Shown here: piece after piece, positions 35,985 to 46,768 of the stretch
How positions within the stretch are numbered: the stretch's first letter is position 1
How the letters are laid out: each line of letters starts with the position of its first letter
NCBI GenBank assembly: GCA_930367215.1
Contig: OV884058.1
Span: 172,528,478 to 172,592,477, forward strand
Origin: Pollenia angustigena
Lineage: Eukaryota > Arthropoda > Insecta > Diptera > Polleniidae
Direction: 5' to 3'
Length of the DNA stretch: 64,000 nucleotides
The notes under the pieces: model-generated
Told to the model about the DNA's origin: nothing
Databases searched by the model: none
What the model saw: only the letters and a program-made list of their open reading frames with translations
Program-made: the position numbers and the translations under genes

Positions 35985-38488
35985 CATTATTATTTACATA
36001 AAAACTTTATTTTTCGTGATTTTCGTGAATGATGTGTAGTGGGAAGGTCTCGTTACATTCCCCAACAGAAGTCAGCCATCAAATGCCGATAGACATGTTG
36101 CATCCCAAGTTTCTAAAGTTATCGGCTCCATGAAAAGCCCCCCAATGAAATAAAGCCCAGGAAATAACCCCCAATGAAATAAACCCCAAAAAAATAGGAA
36201 ATAACACCCAAAAGCAGTGAATGAAATAACATCGAAAAATAAATGAAATAAGCCCCAAAACGAAAACGAAACAAACCCTAATATTTGGAAGTTATTTCAT
36301 AGGATATAACACCCAATGATGATATTGAAATAACCCCCAATGAAATAAGCCCCATCAGCAACAAAAATGAAAGTATGCCCAAAATTCATAAACGAGTCAG
36401 TTTCACCAAGGATTTCATGAAGTCAATATGGACTAACAGAAAAGTCGCAAAATTATTAAAATGAATCGTGTGGAGGCCCGCAGGCGTCTTCTTCATAATA
36501 AGGATATATTCGGTTCAAAAATATTGCTGCAGTTATTTTACCCGCCCGTAGACCCTTGTAGCCCTGCTCTATTTTTGCAGTTCGGAAGTTAATTTGCCTT
36601 TACACAACTACCTCCACTGTTTAAATATAATTGTTTTTCACTTAAAGATTATAGCAAATTGCTATTTCTTCGTTTTCCACCAACAATTTCTAATTCCAAT
36701 TTTTTAAATATTAACACGAGATGATGTAAAGCGTCCGAACTTCGATGCACAACTGAAAATATTTTATGTTTTACAACAACTCAACTCAACAATGCAAGGG
36801 AGATTGTACTCATATGTTGACACTGTTATTCCAGAAAACAGTTACTTGAATTCTCAAAAAAAAAGGAAAAAGATCAAACTAAGCAAATGAAATAAGCTCC
36901 TAATAAAATTTAATAACGCCCAAAAACCAACAGCTTTAAAAATGAAATAACCCCGAATAAAAAATGAAATAACACCCAAGTTAAACACGCTATGAAACAA
37001 GCCCCGAATTTTAAAAATTTGTTGGGTGTTATTTCATTGGAGATTATTTCATAATTTGAAAACCCCAAAATTCCCAAAAAAAAAAATTAAAAACCGCCCA
37101 AAAAATTGGGAGTTATTTCATATGAAATAACACCCAAAAATATATGAAAAAAATTGGGGAATATATCATTTCTCGTTTGGGCGTTATTTCATTGGGGGCT
37201 TTTCGTGGAGCCAAGTTATCTAGCATGTCGTTAACATTTGACTTGGAATTTCCAAGAAAGAATTTAATAGCTTCAACAAAGGAAGTCCAAGCATACCGTT
37301 CCAAATCATTCATTGAATTTAGGAAAATGGAATCTTTAATTAATATTTTTATTTATTGTTTATTTTTATATAAGAGAAACACTGGCCATTTTTATCCAAG
37401 GCTTTGACAAACTGCTTCATAAGACCTTGTTTAATGTGCAAGAGCGGCAATATAATTTTTTCTTTAGGAACTAAAGTTGGATTTATGGTGTTATGATTTC
37501 CAACCTCCAACGCCTCACGTACTGATCAATTTCGTTTTTCCCAGCGTAGGTGCTTGGCTCGACTGTCCCAAGATAATAATAACATGGATATTTGCTGTCC
37601 TAGAAATTAGTCATCTTATGATCAGCACAACTAATCCATTGGTGGTCGCTATATTTGATTTTGTCTAGCACAAGTGCGAGATTTAGGTATTCTTTTTTTA
37701 GTCTTGTAGAATGGGCAATTGGAACTGTACCATATATACTGCCATTGTGTAAAAGTATACATTTCAGGCTTCGTTTGCAGCTATCTATAAAGAGGCGCCA
37801 TTCATTTGACTGGTATTCGGAAAGACCCATTGCCAGAATAAGGCCTTGCACATCAAAACAAAATACAATATCGTCTTCCGAATGAAAAAAAGTCTTACTC
37901 TCTTTTGCGATATTATGTCGCTTTTGTATGTGATGCTAACAAGTTTCTTTCTTTTAGTCTAGAAGCCAATACCTCTGCAGATTCTTTAGGCAATTTAAGA
38001 TCTCTTACCATATCATGGTTTGGAGTTTGTAGACTGTATTTCTTCAAAATCACTATCGCTACTCATTTGGTCAAGGATTTGTTCAAACAAGGGTGAATTT
38101 TTAGAGCATAATTTTGAAACAGGTACTTCCTGGGAATATGATGGAGTTCTTCTGGCTGATTCTACGACTGGATAAAAAAAATTTTTTCAGATTAATTCCC
38201 CTTAATTTAATACAGCAAAAGTAGCAGTCACCTAAGTGATTTTTTTGTCCTTTCCACTGCATAGGCACTCCGAATTTCATACGACGTCTTTGACCATTTA
38301 TACATTTAACAAACCATTTGAGGAATCCACGGCTTATCTCTATCCTCAATTTCCAAATTAAAATAAGAAAAATAAGCAATTCTTGTAAAATCCGTTATAG
38401 GTTTTCTAAACTTTTTAACGGTGTAGTCACCACAAATGTAACAAAACACGTTTAGATCATTGAGATAACTTCTTCGCGACGACGACAT
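35985..38488 (-). pseudogene. WRLFID-family transposase-like gene, copy 3 (broken)
   Basis: Read from 38488 downwards: MSSSRRSYLNDLNVFCYICG, then NLEIEDRDKPWIPQMVC, RRRMKFGVPMQW and GDCYFC (paired cysteines like a zinc-binding region); then NEWRLFIDSCKRSLKCILLH (about 37810), WISCADHKM, LVPKEKIILPLLHIKQGLMK, NDLERYAWTSFVEAIKFFLG and DMLDN. At that point a 1089-bp element (36124-37212) interrupts the frame. The frame resumes as FRNLGCNMSI, and HLMADFCWGM, a stop and RDLPTTHHSRKSRK end the gene. There are frameshifts in the cysteine region, stops, and an internal deletion that removes the region holding the QGERxHQ motif. The family occurs widely in insect genomes as uncharacterised multicopy proteins (from memory). 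The transposase role is my inference from the flanking terminal repeats. Confidence 0.75.
36124..37212. mobile_element. DNA element with GGCTCC ends, 8-bp TSD and dense subterminal repeats
   Basis: The left end GGCTCCATGAAAAGCCC and the right end, inverted, GGCTCCACGAAAAGCCC flank 1089 bp. The 8-bp TSD aagttatc (36116-36123 and 37213-37220) is perfect. Removing the insert plus one TSD restores the frame of the interrupted transposase-like gene (DMLDN joins FRNLGC). Both subterminal regions are crowded with a roughly 13-bp motif of the form atgaaataacnccca, in both orientations, more than a dozen times. No coding region is visible in the central part (36360-36890). An 8-bp TSD with GG ends could be Merlin-like; I cannot assign a superfamily. 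Confidence 0.8.
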
Positions 38489-39040
38489 GTTATTAAAATG
38501 AATTTATTTAACAAAATTACCGATAGGGTTTCAAGCCGGCCCGAAAAAAGTATATTGGACAGAACTACTAACGTTTTCTCGGCACCATTTAACTTTTTTT
38601 TTAATTTGTTGACTTGTGTAATGTTTCGTTTTTACATTGATGAAGAAATGAACAAACAAAAAATTTTGGCAACGACCGCAGCACGAACTGCTTGTGTGTG
38701 TATTGTGTATATCGTTGTTCTCATGTAGAAAGGCCCAAACTCACATAAATGCAACTTTACAGGAGAAGGCAAAAACATAATAGAAACTGTATGTATCATA
38801 ATGTAAAATGGCTTCTTCAATTGCTATTATTAAATTTTTGTGACGAGGTGTATTTGTGGGAAATGTATTGGAATAACTAAAAAACTCAATTTGTGTAAAA
38901 TTATTATGCTGGCCTTTGGTTTTTGTTTCTGCAAAAAAATTTTTGGTTTTTTTTTTACCAGCCAAAAGGGACGGACATTAAAGATCTGTCCAAACACAAT
39001 GAAGTTTGTGGATTTAAAAAAAAACCCGAACGGAATTAAA

Positions 39041-39378
39041 TGTTCTGAACTTTTTGATGAGTTGGATAAGAACAGTATTATTTTTTTATTCGAAAGATGA
39101 CAAACATTATTTTTATTTTATTTTTTTGTAATGATTTACTACGCAAACACTATTAGCGTTTGTGTTTTCCACAAATCTACCGAACCTAACACTAACGAGC
39201 GTTATTAAATGTTCTGAACTTTTTGATGAGTTGGATAAGAACAGTATTATTTTTTTTATTCGAAAGATGACAAACATTATTTTTATTTTATTTTTTTGTA
39301 ATGATTTACTACGCAAACACTATTAGCGTTTGTATTTTCCACAAATCTACCGAACCTAACACTAACGAGCGTTATTTT
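39041..39378. repeat. 169-bp tandem duplication next to right terminal repeat
   Basis: The blocks starting tgttctgaac at 39041 and 39210 are almost identical over 169 bp and end in actaacgagcgttatt. The second copy runs into the CAGTGTTCG terminal repeat. Such subterminal duplications are common transposase-binding regions; that role is inferred. Confidence 0.8.
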
Positions 39379-39874
39379 CGAACACTGTTTAAGATGATTA
39401 AGAAAACATATGCATTCATAAAATAAAAAAAACGAAAATATTTTATCAAGATAAATTTAAGAAACCATCTTTTAAATCTTCCTGTGAATACATGTCGATA
39501 GGCCTTTGCTGAATGTCTTTATCAAAATTTTGGAAATCGGCAATGTGGATATCATTAACGTCTGAGTAGCTGGGTTCACTTATTTTAAAAATTAATTTAA
39601 ACAAAAATTGTGTTTTAATTTTCTTTTTTTCTTTTGAAACGGTGTTAGATATTATTATTTCAAAAGTAATTTTTTATTTCAAATTGACCACATATTTAAA
39701 ACTTACCTCGCGCAGTAAAAATTTTGAAGGCAACGTTGTTTTCCATTGCTAACTAAAACAGACATATTTAATGTTCTTTATTAATATAGAGATAAGCCCT
39801 TTTCGAAAACCCACCTGTTTGTCACCGCTATGGAAAAGAAATAAAAACCCTTCATGCTCACAGTACATCGGTAT

Positions 39875-41673
39875 TAGGGATGCCAGTCGGGACTGGTTTT
39901 CGCAAATCCCGGGATTCGCGATTTCAAAAAATCAAATCAAATTTTTGGGATTCCGGGATTTGTTCGAAATTCGGGGTTTTTGAAAATTAGAAGATAAATG
40001 CTTTTTATAGATATTTATTAAAAAAAAACGTCATTAAAAGCGGTTTACAAGCAAAAAATTTATATTAACTAGTGTTCGCCTAACGATCAAAATTCGACCA
40101 TTAATTTTTTTGTAAATATAAAGAAAACATAATTCATTTAAGTATATGTGAATTTATTTGTTTCGAGCATTTATTTTTTTCTTCAAAGTGGATCGATTTG
40201 GCGAGGAACCAACCTCCGGTTCATATTTTATCTTCTACGTAAGTAAATTTAATTTTATAAGTTCAATATAAAAAATACCAATTGAAAAACCAAAAAGTAT
40301 CAAAAGGTCTCCTTTATATATTGTCATCCACTCAGGACGTTGCACTATTAATTCTATGTCTAATATTAACGAAAATTAATCAAAGTACCAGCTGTTGAAC
40401 GAAAAATTACCAAGAAGCTCCCCTTACATGTTCTTATTCACCCAGTTTAATGTATAATTTTATCTTTATAGGTCGAATATTAACGAAAATTCAAAAAAGT
40501 TCCAGATGAAAAACAAAAAAATACCAGCATTTTTTATCTTATAGGTTATCACTCACTCAGGACCCTACACCTATAATATTATGTTTCTGAGTTCAATATT
40601 ATAGAACATTAAAAATTATCACATGAAGCACAGAAAAGTAAAAGAAAGAACTTTAGTTTCCCGTATTTCCCCTTTTTTCGCCCCATAGAGGTTCGGATGA
40701 CAGACAAAGGAGCAAAGCGTTCTTAACTGTTTTGCCTGGCCTGATTTATACTTAAGATTTATGTAGTCGGAATATTCGAAAACCCTAATTTTTTATTATT
40801 TGATAATTGAAAATAAATTTGTATTTATTTATTTTGCATTTATGTTAGTAGCAATTTTAAACGCTTCTAACTCTGAAATTATTGAACAGATTTTAATAAA
40901 ATATGTATTGTGTATATTTTGTTCAAATCGGTTGGCATACAGAGGAGGAAAGTGTTCTTAACTGTTTTGCCTTAGCCGATTTATATATAGATTTGTTATT
41001 TTAAAGTTAAAGATAATATAATATTTATTACTAACATTTAAAAATATTGATAATTGTGAGTTTTTTCTTAATTAATGATTGATTTAATTAAAAATATGAT
41101 AAAAAAAAACAATGTCCGATTTCTAACAATTAAAAAATAATAACCATAAAATTTATATTTTATTCAATTACCTCAGTTGATTCAAATTAAATAAAAAAAA
41201 TTCAATATTGTAATTGAAAAGAGCAAACTTGTATGTAATTGATTTTTTTGTAAGATTCTATTAAAATTTTAATTTAGTAAATTAGAATCAATAATTCAAA
41301 TTTGAATTCGAAATTAATTATCAAAGTCAAATTATTTAGTTGACTATAAAAATCTTATTTTAACAAAACAACTTTTGTATACTTTTCTTTAATTCTTTAA
41401 TTATTTTTTTCACTTCTCGTTAAAACTTCTTTATAATTGTTGGACACGCTTAAAACAAACAAAGCTTAACTTTTCGTTTTCAATGACAGTATTAATAGAA
41501 ATAATCAATTAAATATTAAAGATCAGTATTTTGTTCCCTATGCTTTCAAAGGGGAATGTAATGATGAATTTCTTTTTATAAAAAAAGGTAAAGCCAGAAA
41601 ATTTTGTTAACAATTTCGGGATTTAGTCGGGATTACAAAATTTAAATCCCGGGATTCGGGATTTGCATCCCTA
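39875..41673. mobile_element. hAT-like non-autonomous element, TAGGGATGC ends
   Basis: The flanks atcggtat (39867-39874) and atcgctat (41674-41681) match at 7/8. The ends TAGGGATGCCAGTCGGGA and inverted TAGGGATGCAAATCCCGA. Subterminal cccgggat repeats; 1799 bp of AT-rich interior without a coding region. Confidence 0.85.
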
Positions 41674-41681
41674 ATCGCTAT

Positions 41682-42951
41682 ATATGTGCACCTCCAAAAA
41701 AAAAAAAAAAAAACAAAAAACTGAATTTCTAAAAAATGTGCACCTAAGCCTTATACGAAATAAACGATTTAGTTTTTTTTAAACTTCATTTAAAATTTTA
41801 CTTCTTTTTTTTGAAATTAATGAAAATATTATATTTTATAGAAAATCTTTTACAAAAATTTGCTGTTTTGTGGAAAATCTTCAAGAAAAATTTGATAGAA
41901 AATTTTACAAAAAATTTGAAAAAAAAGATGATAAAAAAATAAATTTTGCAAAAACTATTATATTTGATAGGAAATTTTCCGATTTTTTTTAAAAGAAATT
42001 TTAAATTTTTTATATGAACTTTTACAAAGATCTGTTATTTTATAATATGTACTAGTGGAAGTTCCGGCAGACGGACACCGACCGTTGTTGAAAATTTTTC
42101 CGGACCTAGAAAATGTTCCGCCTTTTAGAGCTGGCTGGCCTAAATAGTAGTCCGTTAGAAGAATTGCACTGTACGAATTACTGATATTTGCAGTTTTATT
42201 AAGAAATTTTTAAATAATATTAAATATATCAATCGCAAATTTTTCATGACGGAAATGCCGCTTTAGCGCTACTTAAATGAGCTATTTTTTGTACTTGATC
42301 ATGACTGGGGATTAGAATGCGGCGCTGCTGCTTAAACCCGGTAAGGCGACCACAGGACAGCTATGCCAACTATTAGTATCTTAAAAAATGCTTTAATGTA
42401 ATAGGAAATCATGACTGTAATAGGATATTGACGTTGCAGCCTCGGACGATGTAGTTGCACCTTATAATTCAACTTGCTTGTTATTTAAAACGTATCGATC
42501 TCTTATTAGTGATGAAGTGATCCTGGACTGCTTACAACGCCATAACAATAAGTAAGAGTGCTCACATACTGTAGCACCCCGGACCACTCGTGTGTTATAA
42601 ATCAAAGGCTATACATTATATAAAAACAGCAACAATAGGGGATTTTATAACAAAAATCTGAAGCAGTCGTGGTTTTCTACTTATATCTCAGTGGTTTATG
42701 AACCGGCCTGGCTGAATTTAACTGAAAAATATTGAACAACTTAGTGCGCAAGATTTCTGGGGTCTTTGGAAAACCCATTTCAACAGTCATTCGGACGGAT
42801 AAGTGGACGGACATCGTTAAATCACCTTCGCCACCATAAGGACCCAGAATATATAAGATCAGTATTGTAACCGTTCCTTAGATGTAAATAAATCTTTATT
42901 GTGTCACACCCACTTTTAAAATTCCGCCCTGATTTTGTGGGATATTCTGTA
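41682..42951. other. No gene seen; weak repeat relics
   Basis: An A-run at 41695 and gaaaat/aaaatttt-rich sequence. A degenerate reverse HINE-like scrap near 42770-42870 (ggacggacat, aaggacccagaatatata). Confidence 0.5.
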
Positions 42952-42959
42952 CTGATAAC

Positions 42960-43531
42960 TAGTGCTGGGATACTATCGATATTTTCTACTATCGATATTT
43001 ATCGAGAGTTCAGATTTCACTATCGATATATCGATATTACTATCGACTGAATGTTTGTACTTGTGCAGGAAAACTTTAATATTTTTTTGCAACTTTAAAA
43101 ATTTTTCTAAATTCTAAACCCAAAAAGTAATCAATCTAGCGGACTTATCCTCTAATGGTCGTCCATTGTTTTGTCCTATGCTTGCAATTGCATTTGGATT
43201 TGTATTATTTTTTACAACATTACAAACATATTTGAGATTTCAGTCAAATTTCGACTAAAAAGCCTTTAATTAGCAGTAAAAAGCACTGCTAAGCAATCCA
43301 TACCACTTGCCATACTTGTTGTTTGTATTCATTGCTGTAGTTCAGCGCAAATTAATAATAGCAATTAAAAATTTGAGGCTAAAAACCGTGTGTGTATAGC
43401 TGCTGTTAGATGTCTTCATATCTGTATTTTAAATAATAAAAATATCGATATTTATATTTTTCCTATCGATATTTTCGATATTTTAAGACTATCGATAATA
43501 TCGATAGTCTATCGATAATTTCCCAGCACTA
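42960..43531. mobile_element. hAT-like MITE, tatcgata-rich
   Basis: The TSD ctgataac is perfect (42952-42959 and 43532-43539). The ends TAGTGCTGGGATAC and inverted TAGTGCTGGGAAAT. The subterminal regions are tatcgata arrays. 572 bp, no coding content. Confidence 0.9.
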
Positions 43532-43604
43532 CTGATAACCAATATGGCTTCAAATAATTCGAAAACTTTGGCTCTTGCTGTTCTCCAGATATAAAGATAA
43601 GAAA

Positions 43605-45453
43605 AACAAGTTAGATTGCTATATTCGGCTGTGCCGAATCTTTGATAGCCTCCACCGGCAGTTCGAATGTTTTAGGAGTAATATATGTATGATGTCTATT
43701 TTATTATTAAAATCTTTATAAAAACAGACATCTGCATTAAAATTATTTGTGGTTTAAACCTATATTACATTGTTGACCGACAATCAGAAAGTTTAATGCT
43801 TTTTTTTTTAGCATTTTTTACTAGCTTGAGTAAAATATCATGATTCGTAACAGCTTAAGCCGAACCTAAATGATTTTCAGGAGGGCAATTCATATTGAAG
43901 CTATGGCAAGCTATGAACCAATCATCCCAAAATTCAGATTTCTGGTATTAAAAACATAAATTTCAATACAGCGGTGCAATAAGTTTTAGCGTTTCCAGTG
44001 AATTTCAGAAGGCTGCTAAAATGGCATCTAATGTAAATTATGGACCGTATATCACAAAATTGTATAACATTTTTTCTGGCCATATGAAGCTAAGCTGGAA
44101 GAAAGTTTACGGCAATATCTGCTACGGTTTTAGGCGTATTAAAATATTTTACCAGAGATGTACCAAATTTTGTTATGATCGCCTTATTTTTTACGTTTTT
44201 AGGCGTACTAAGCTGTTTTCCGGTAGTAGGGTTTATATGGGGCCTAAGGTAAATTATGGTCATATCTTCACGAAATTGCACAGAGTCATTTCTAGTCCTA
44301 TTAAACTGTGACGTACCAATTTCAATTATGATAGCATTGTTAATTACGGTTTAAGGCGTACTAAACTGTTGTCCTGTAGTAGGGTTTATGGGGCCTATGG
44401 TAAATTATGGGCCGTTCTTCACAAAATTTTACAGTCTTATTTCTTGTTTAATAAAAATGTGTACAAAATTTTGTTATGATAGCAATCTTTTTTACAGTTT
44501 TAGGCGTGCTAAACGGCTTTCCGGGAGTAGGATTTATATGGGGCCCAGGGTAAGTTATGGACCGATCGTCACGAAATTACACAGAGTCATTTCTAGTCCT
44601 ATTAAACTGTGACGTACCAAAATCAATTATGATAGCATTGTTAATTACGGTTTAAGGCGTACTAAACTGTTGTCCTGTAGTAGGGTTTATGGGGCCTATG
44701 GTAAATTATGGGCCGTTCTTCACAAAATTTTACAGTCTTATTTCTTGTTTAATAAAAATGTGTACAAAATTTTGTTATGATAGCAATCTTTTTTACAGTT
44801 TTAGGCGTACTAAACGGCTTTCCGGGAGTAGGATTTATATGGGGCCTAGGGTAAATTATGGTCGATCTTCATTCCTCGTCCTATTAAACTGTTACGAGCC
44901 AAATTTTGTTATGATAGCATTGTTAATTAGGGTTTTAGGCGTACTTAACTGTTTTCCGGGAGTAGGGCTTATAAGGGGCCTAGGGTAAATTATGAATAGA
45001 TCTTCACGAAATTTTACATTGTGATTTCCAGTCAAATAAAACGAATTTTTCCAAAATCTGATATCATTCTGAGTATTATTCTACCATTTATGTTAGTTTT
45101 TGTAACAAAATTATCAATTTTTTTTAAGTGGTGGTTCCACATTTTGATTCATATCTCCGATCCTACTACACCGGTGTTGCTGGATTTCAATCCCAAACTG
45201 CTTAGGATAACTACAAGCAATTTGAAACCAAGCTGGTTTATTTCTTTTGAGTTTTTCGAAAGTGAGCGTGTTTTCAACAGACGGACAGACCGACAGACCG
45301 ACATACGGACATACAGACGGACATAGCTAAATCGACTAAGAATTACTCAAGGACCCACAATATATAGACTTTATGGGGTCTGAGATGAATAATTAAAAAA
45401 GTTTCACACGGAATGACTCTCTTTGCAACTAATTGCGGTAGAGTGTATAAAAA
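43605..45453 (-). mobile_element. Helentron/HINE-like element, copy R2 (inverted)
   Basis: The reverse orientation starts aacaagttagattgctatattcggc, with the hairpin attcggctgtgccgaat and cctccacc, runs through the 153-bp-type repeats and ends in cacggaatgac and the degenerate 5' end. It includes a 301-bp tandem duplication (44310-44911). Open frames such as the one from 44388 are repeat artefacts. Confidence 0.7.
44310..44911. repeat. 301-bp near-identical tandem duplication
   Basis: The same block, marked by gggtttatggggcctatgg (44382 and 44683), occurs twice with an offset of 301 bp and only a few differences. 301 bp is about two minisatellite units, so it is a recent two-unit expansion. 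Confidence 0.85.
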
Positions 45454-46658
45454 GAAAACAACAACACCAAACGATTTATGGGTAAAATTAGAGATAGCCG
45501 TAGCATTTTGATCATATCTCTTGTACTGTATTTTGTGAAGTAACGATAACCCTAAATTAAAAAAGTTATTATTATTATTATTAACCATAACCAGTAACAT
45601 TGTATGGTTTCAAATAAGCAAAAACATTTTCCTCTTTCTTTCCAAGAGCAATATGCTTTTTGATTAAATAACAACCATACTATTAGAAGTGGTAAGCATA
45701 TTATTGTTATTATTAACCATAACATAATCGGACGCAACTTTAATAAGGCTTCTGTGTGAAGGACTAATTTAATCACATTATAGTTGCCAATGACAACAAT
45801 CTGGTTAAAGTAACCGTAATTTTTTTAAATTTCTTTTTACAAATAGTTTTGCTCACGGTCACGATATCGAAAAATAAAGTTTTTGTAGAATTTTTCTTCT
45901 CAAAGAAAATTTGGTAGAAATTTATTGGTAAAACAATTTTGGTTTTATAAAGCCTTTTATGTGTTCAACTTTAAATAATGTGTTCAATTTGAAATAATTT
46001 TTTAGATTATTAAAATAAACATACAAACATACATACGTACATAAATATGTTATGCAAATTCAATTTATCATTTTTAAATATTTCCATTTTGCCTTCATTG
46101 CCATAATAGTCCTTGAAAATCCAAGTTAAATAAAACACATTTAACTACATTTACAAGCATTTCAAAAGTCAGTTAAAAATTATTTTACAACTAAATTATT
46201 TTGTCGCAAAAGTGTCACAGCCATATGTTTCAACAGAATTCATGTTGTTTCTGTTTTCTTTTTTTTTAACATTTTCCTATTTATTTAACAAAAAGGATAA
46301 AACAGTTGGTTATGTCAGTCATTTGAAGCATGTTTTTGTTTGGGTTGACAATAAAGTTCATTAATATTCTAATATTTATTTTTTAAAGATTGTGCCCCAT
46401 AAATATGCAAATAAATAAAATATATCTGTATGTATGTATGTACATATATAAATATCTCAGTTTATAAGCAAAACCACAAAACATTTGTTAAAGCCCGCAA
46501 AACTATTTATCATAAATTATTGTAAAATATGAAAGCAAAATATATATATTAAAGAGTTAAATAAGATTTTTATTTTGAATTTAAAACTTGAAATTTAAGC
46601 AAATAAAATTTTCTTTTTTTTCCTATTTCTTTCTCTGTATGTAACACAATCTCTGCAG
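45454..46658. other. Intron upstream of the first visible stomatin-like exon
   Basis: No coding region; ends in a good acceptor (tatgtaacacaatctctgcag). How far this intron extends upstream cannot be told. Confidence 0.5.
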
Positions 46659-46768
46659 TCAATGAAGATATGAATAACAAGGCATCTACTTGTGGCAAAC
46701 TTCTTATATGCCTCTCAGTGGTTCTGTGCATTTTAACGTTGCCCTTCAGTTTATTTGTTTGCTTTAAG
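46659..46768 (+). CDS. Stomatin-like exon: N-terminal end and membrane hairpin
   Basis: The acceptor ctctgcag ends at 46658 and the donor gtaaat starts at 46769. The exon has 110 nt: two bases complete a codon from an unseen upstream exon, then 36 codons follow ([13 protein letters not shown], then the hydrophobic hairpin ending VCFK). An ATG at 46670 could be an internal start in some transcripts, but the upstream open frame and the acceptor argue it is normally internal. Cysteines beside the hairpin are candidate palmitoylation sites by analogy with stomatin. Confidence 0.9.

Larger units (their letters stand above)
33595..39387 (-). mobile_element. DNA transposon carrying a WRLFID-family transposase-like gene (copy 3)
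   Basis: Both ends read CAGTGTTCGAAAATAA (16 identical bases, inverted). The 8-bp flanks are attaagat on the left and tttaagat on the right (7/8 identical), which is the expected footprint of one insertion. Inside, on the minus strand, is the broken gene at 35985-38488. A 169-bp tandem duplication (39041-39378) abuts the right terminal repeat. Two later elements have inserted: a piggyBac-like one (33696-35669, itself hit by a hAT) and an 8-bp-TSD element (36124-37212). Removing them leaves an ancestral element of about 2.7 kb. The CAGTG ends and 8-bp TSD resemble hAT, but the encoded protein lacks the hAT C-terminal dimerisation motif. Confidence 0.75.

Noticed and set aside
42290..42360. Possible tRNA-like segment (cattctaatcccc on the minus strand)
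   Set aside because: The B box is degenerate and no cloverleaf arms can be drawn.
44388..44988. Two repeated open frames starting MGPMVNYGPFF
   Set aside because: Reverse-strand reading of the same minisatellite, duplicated by the 301-bp tandem repeat.
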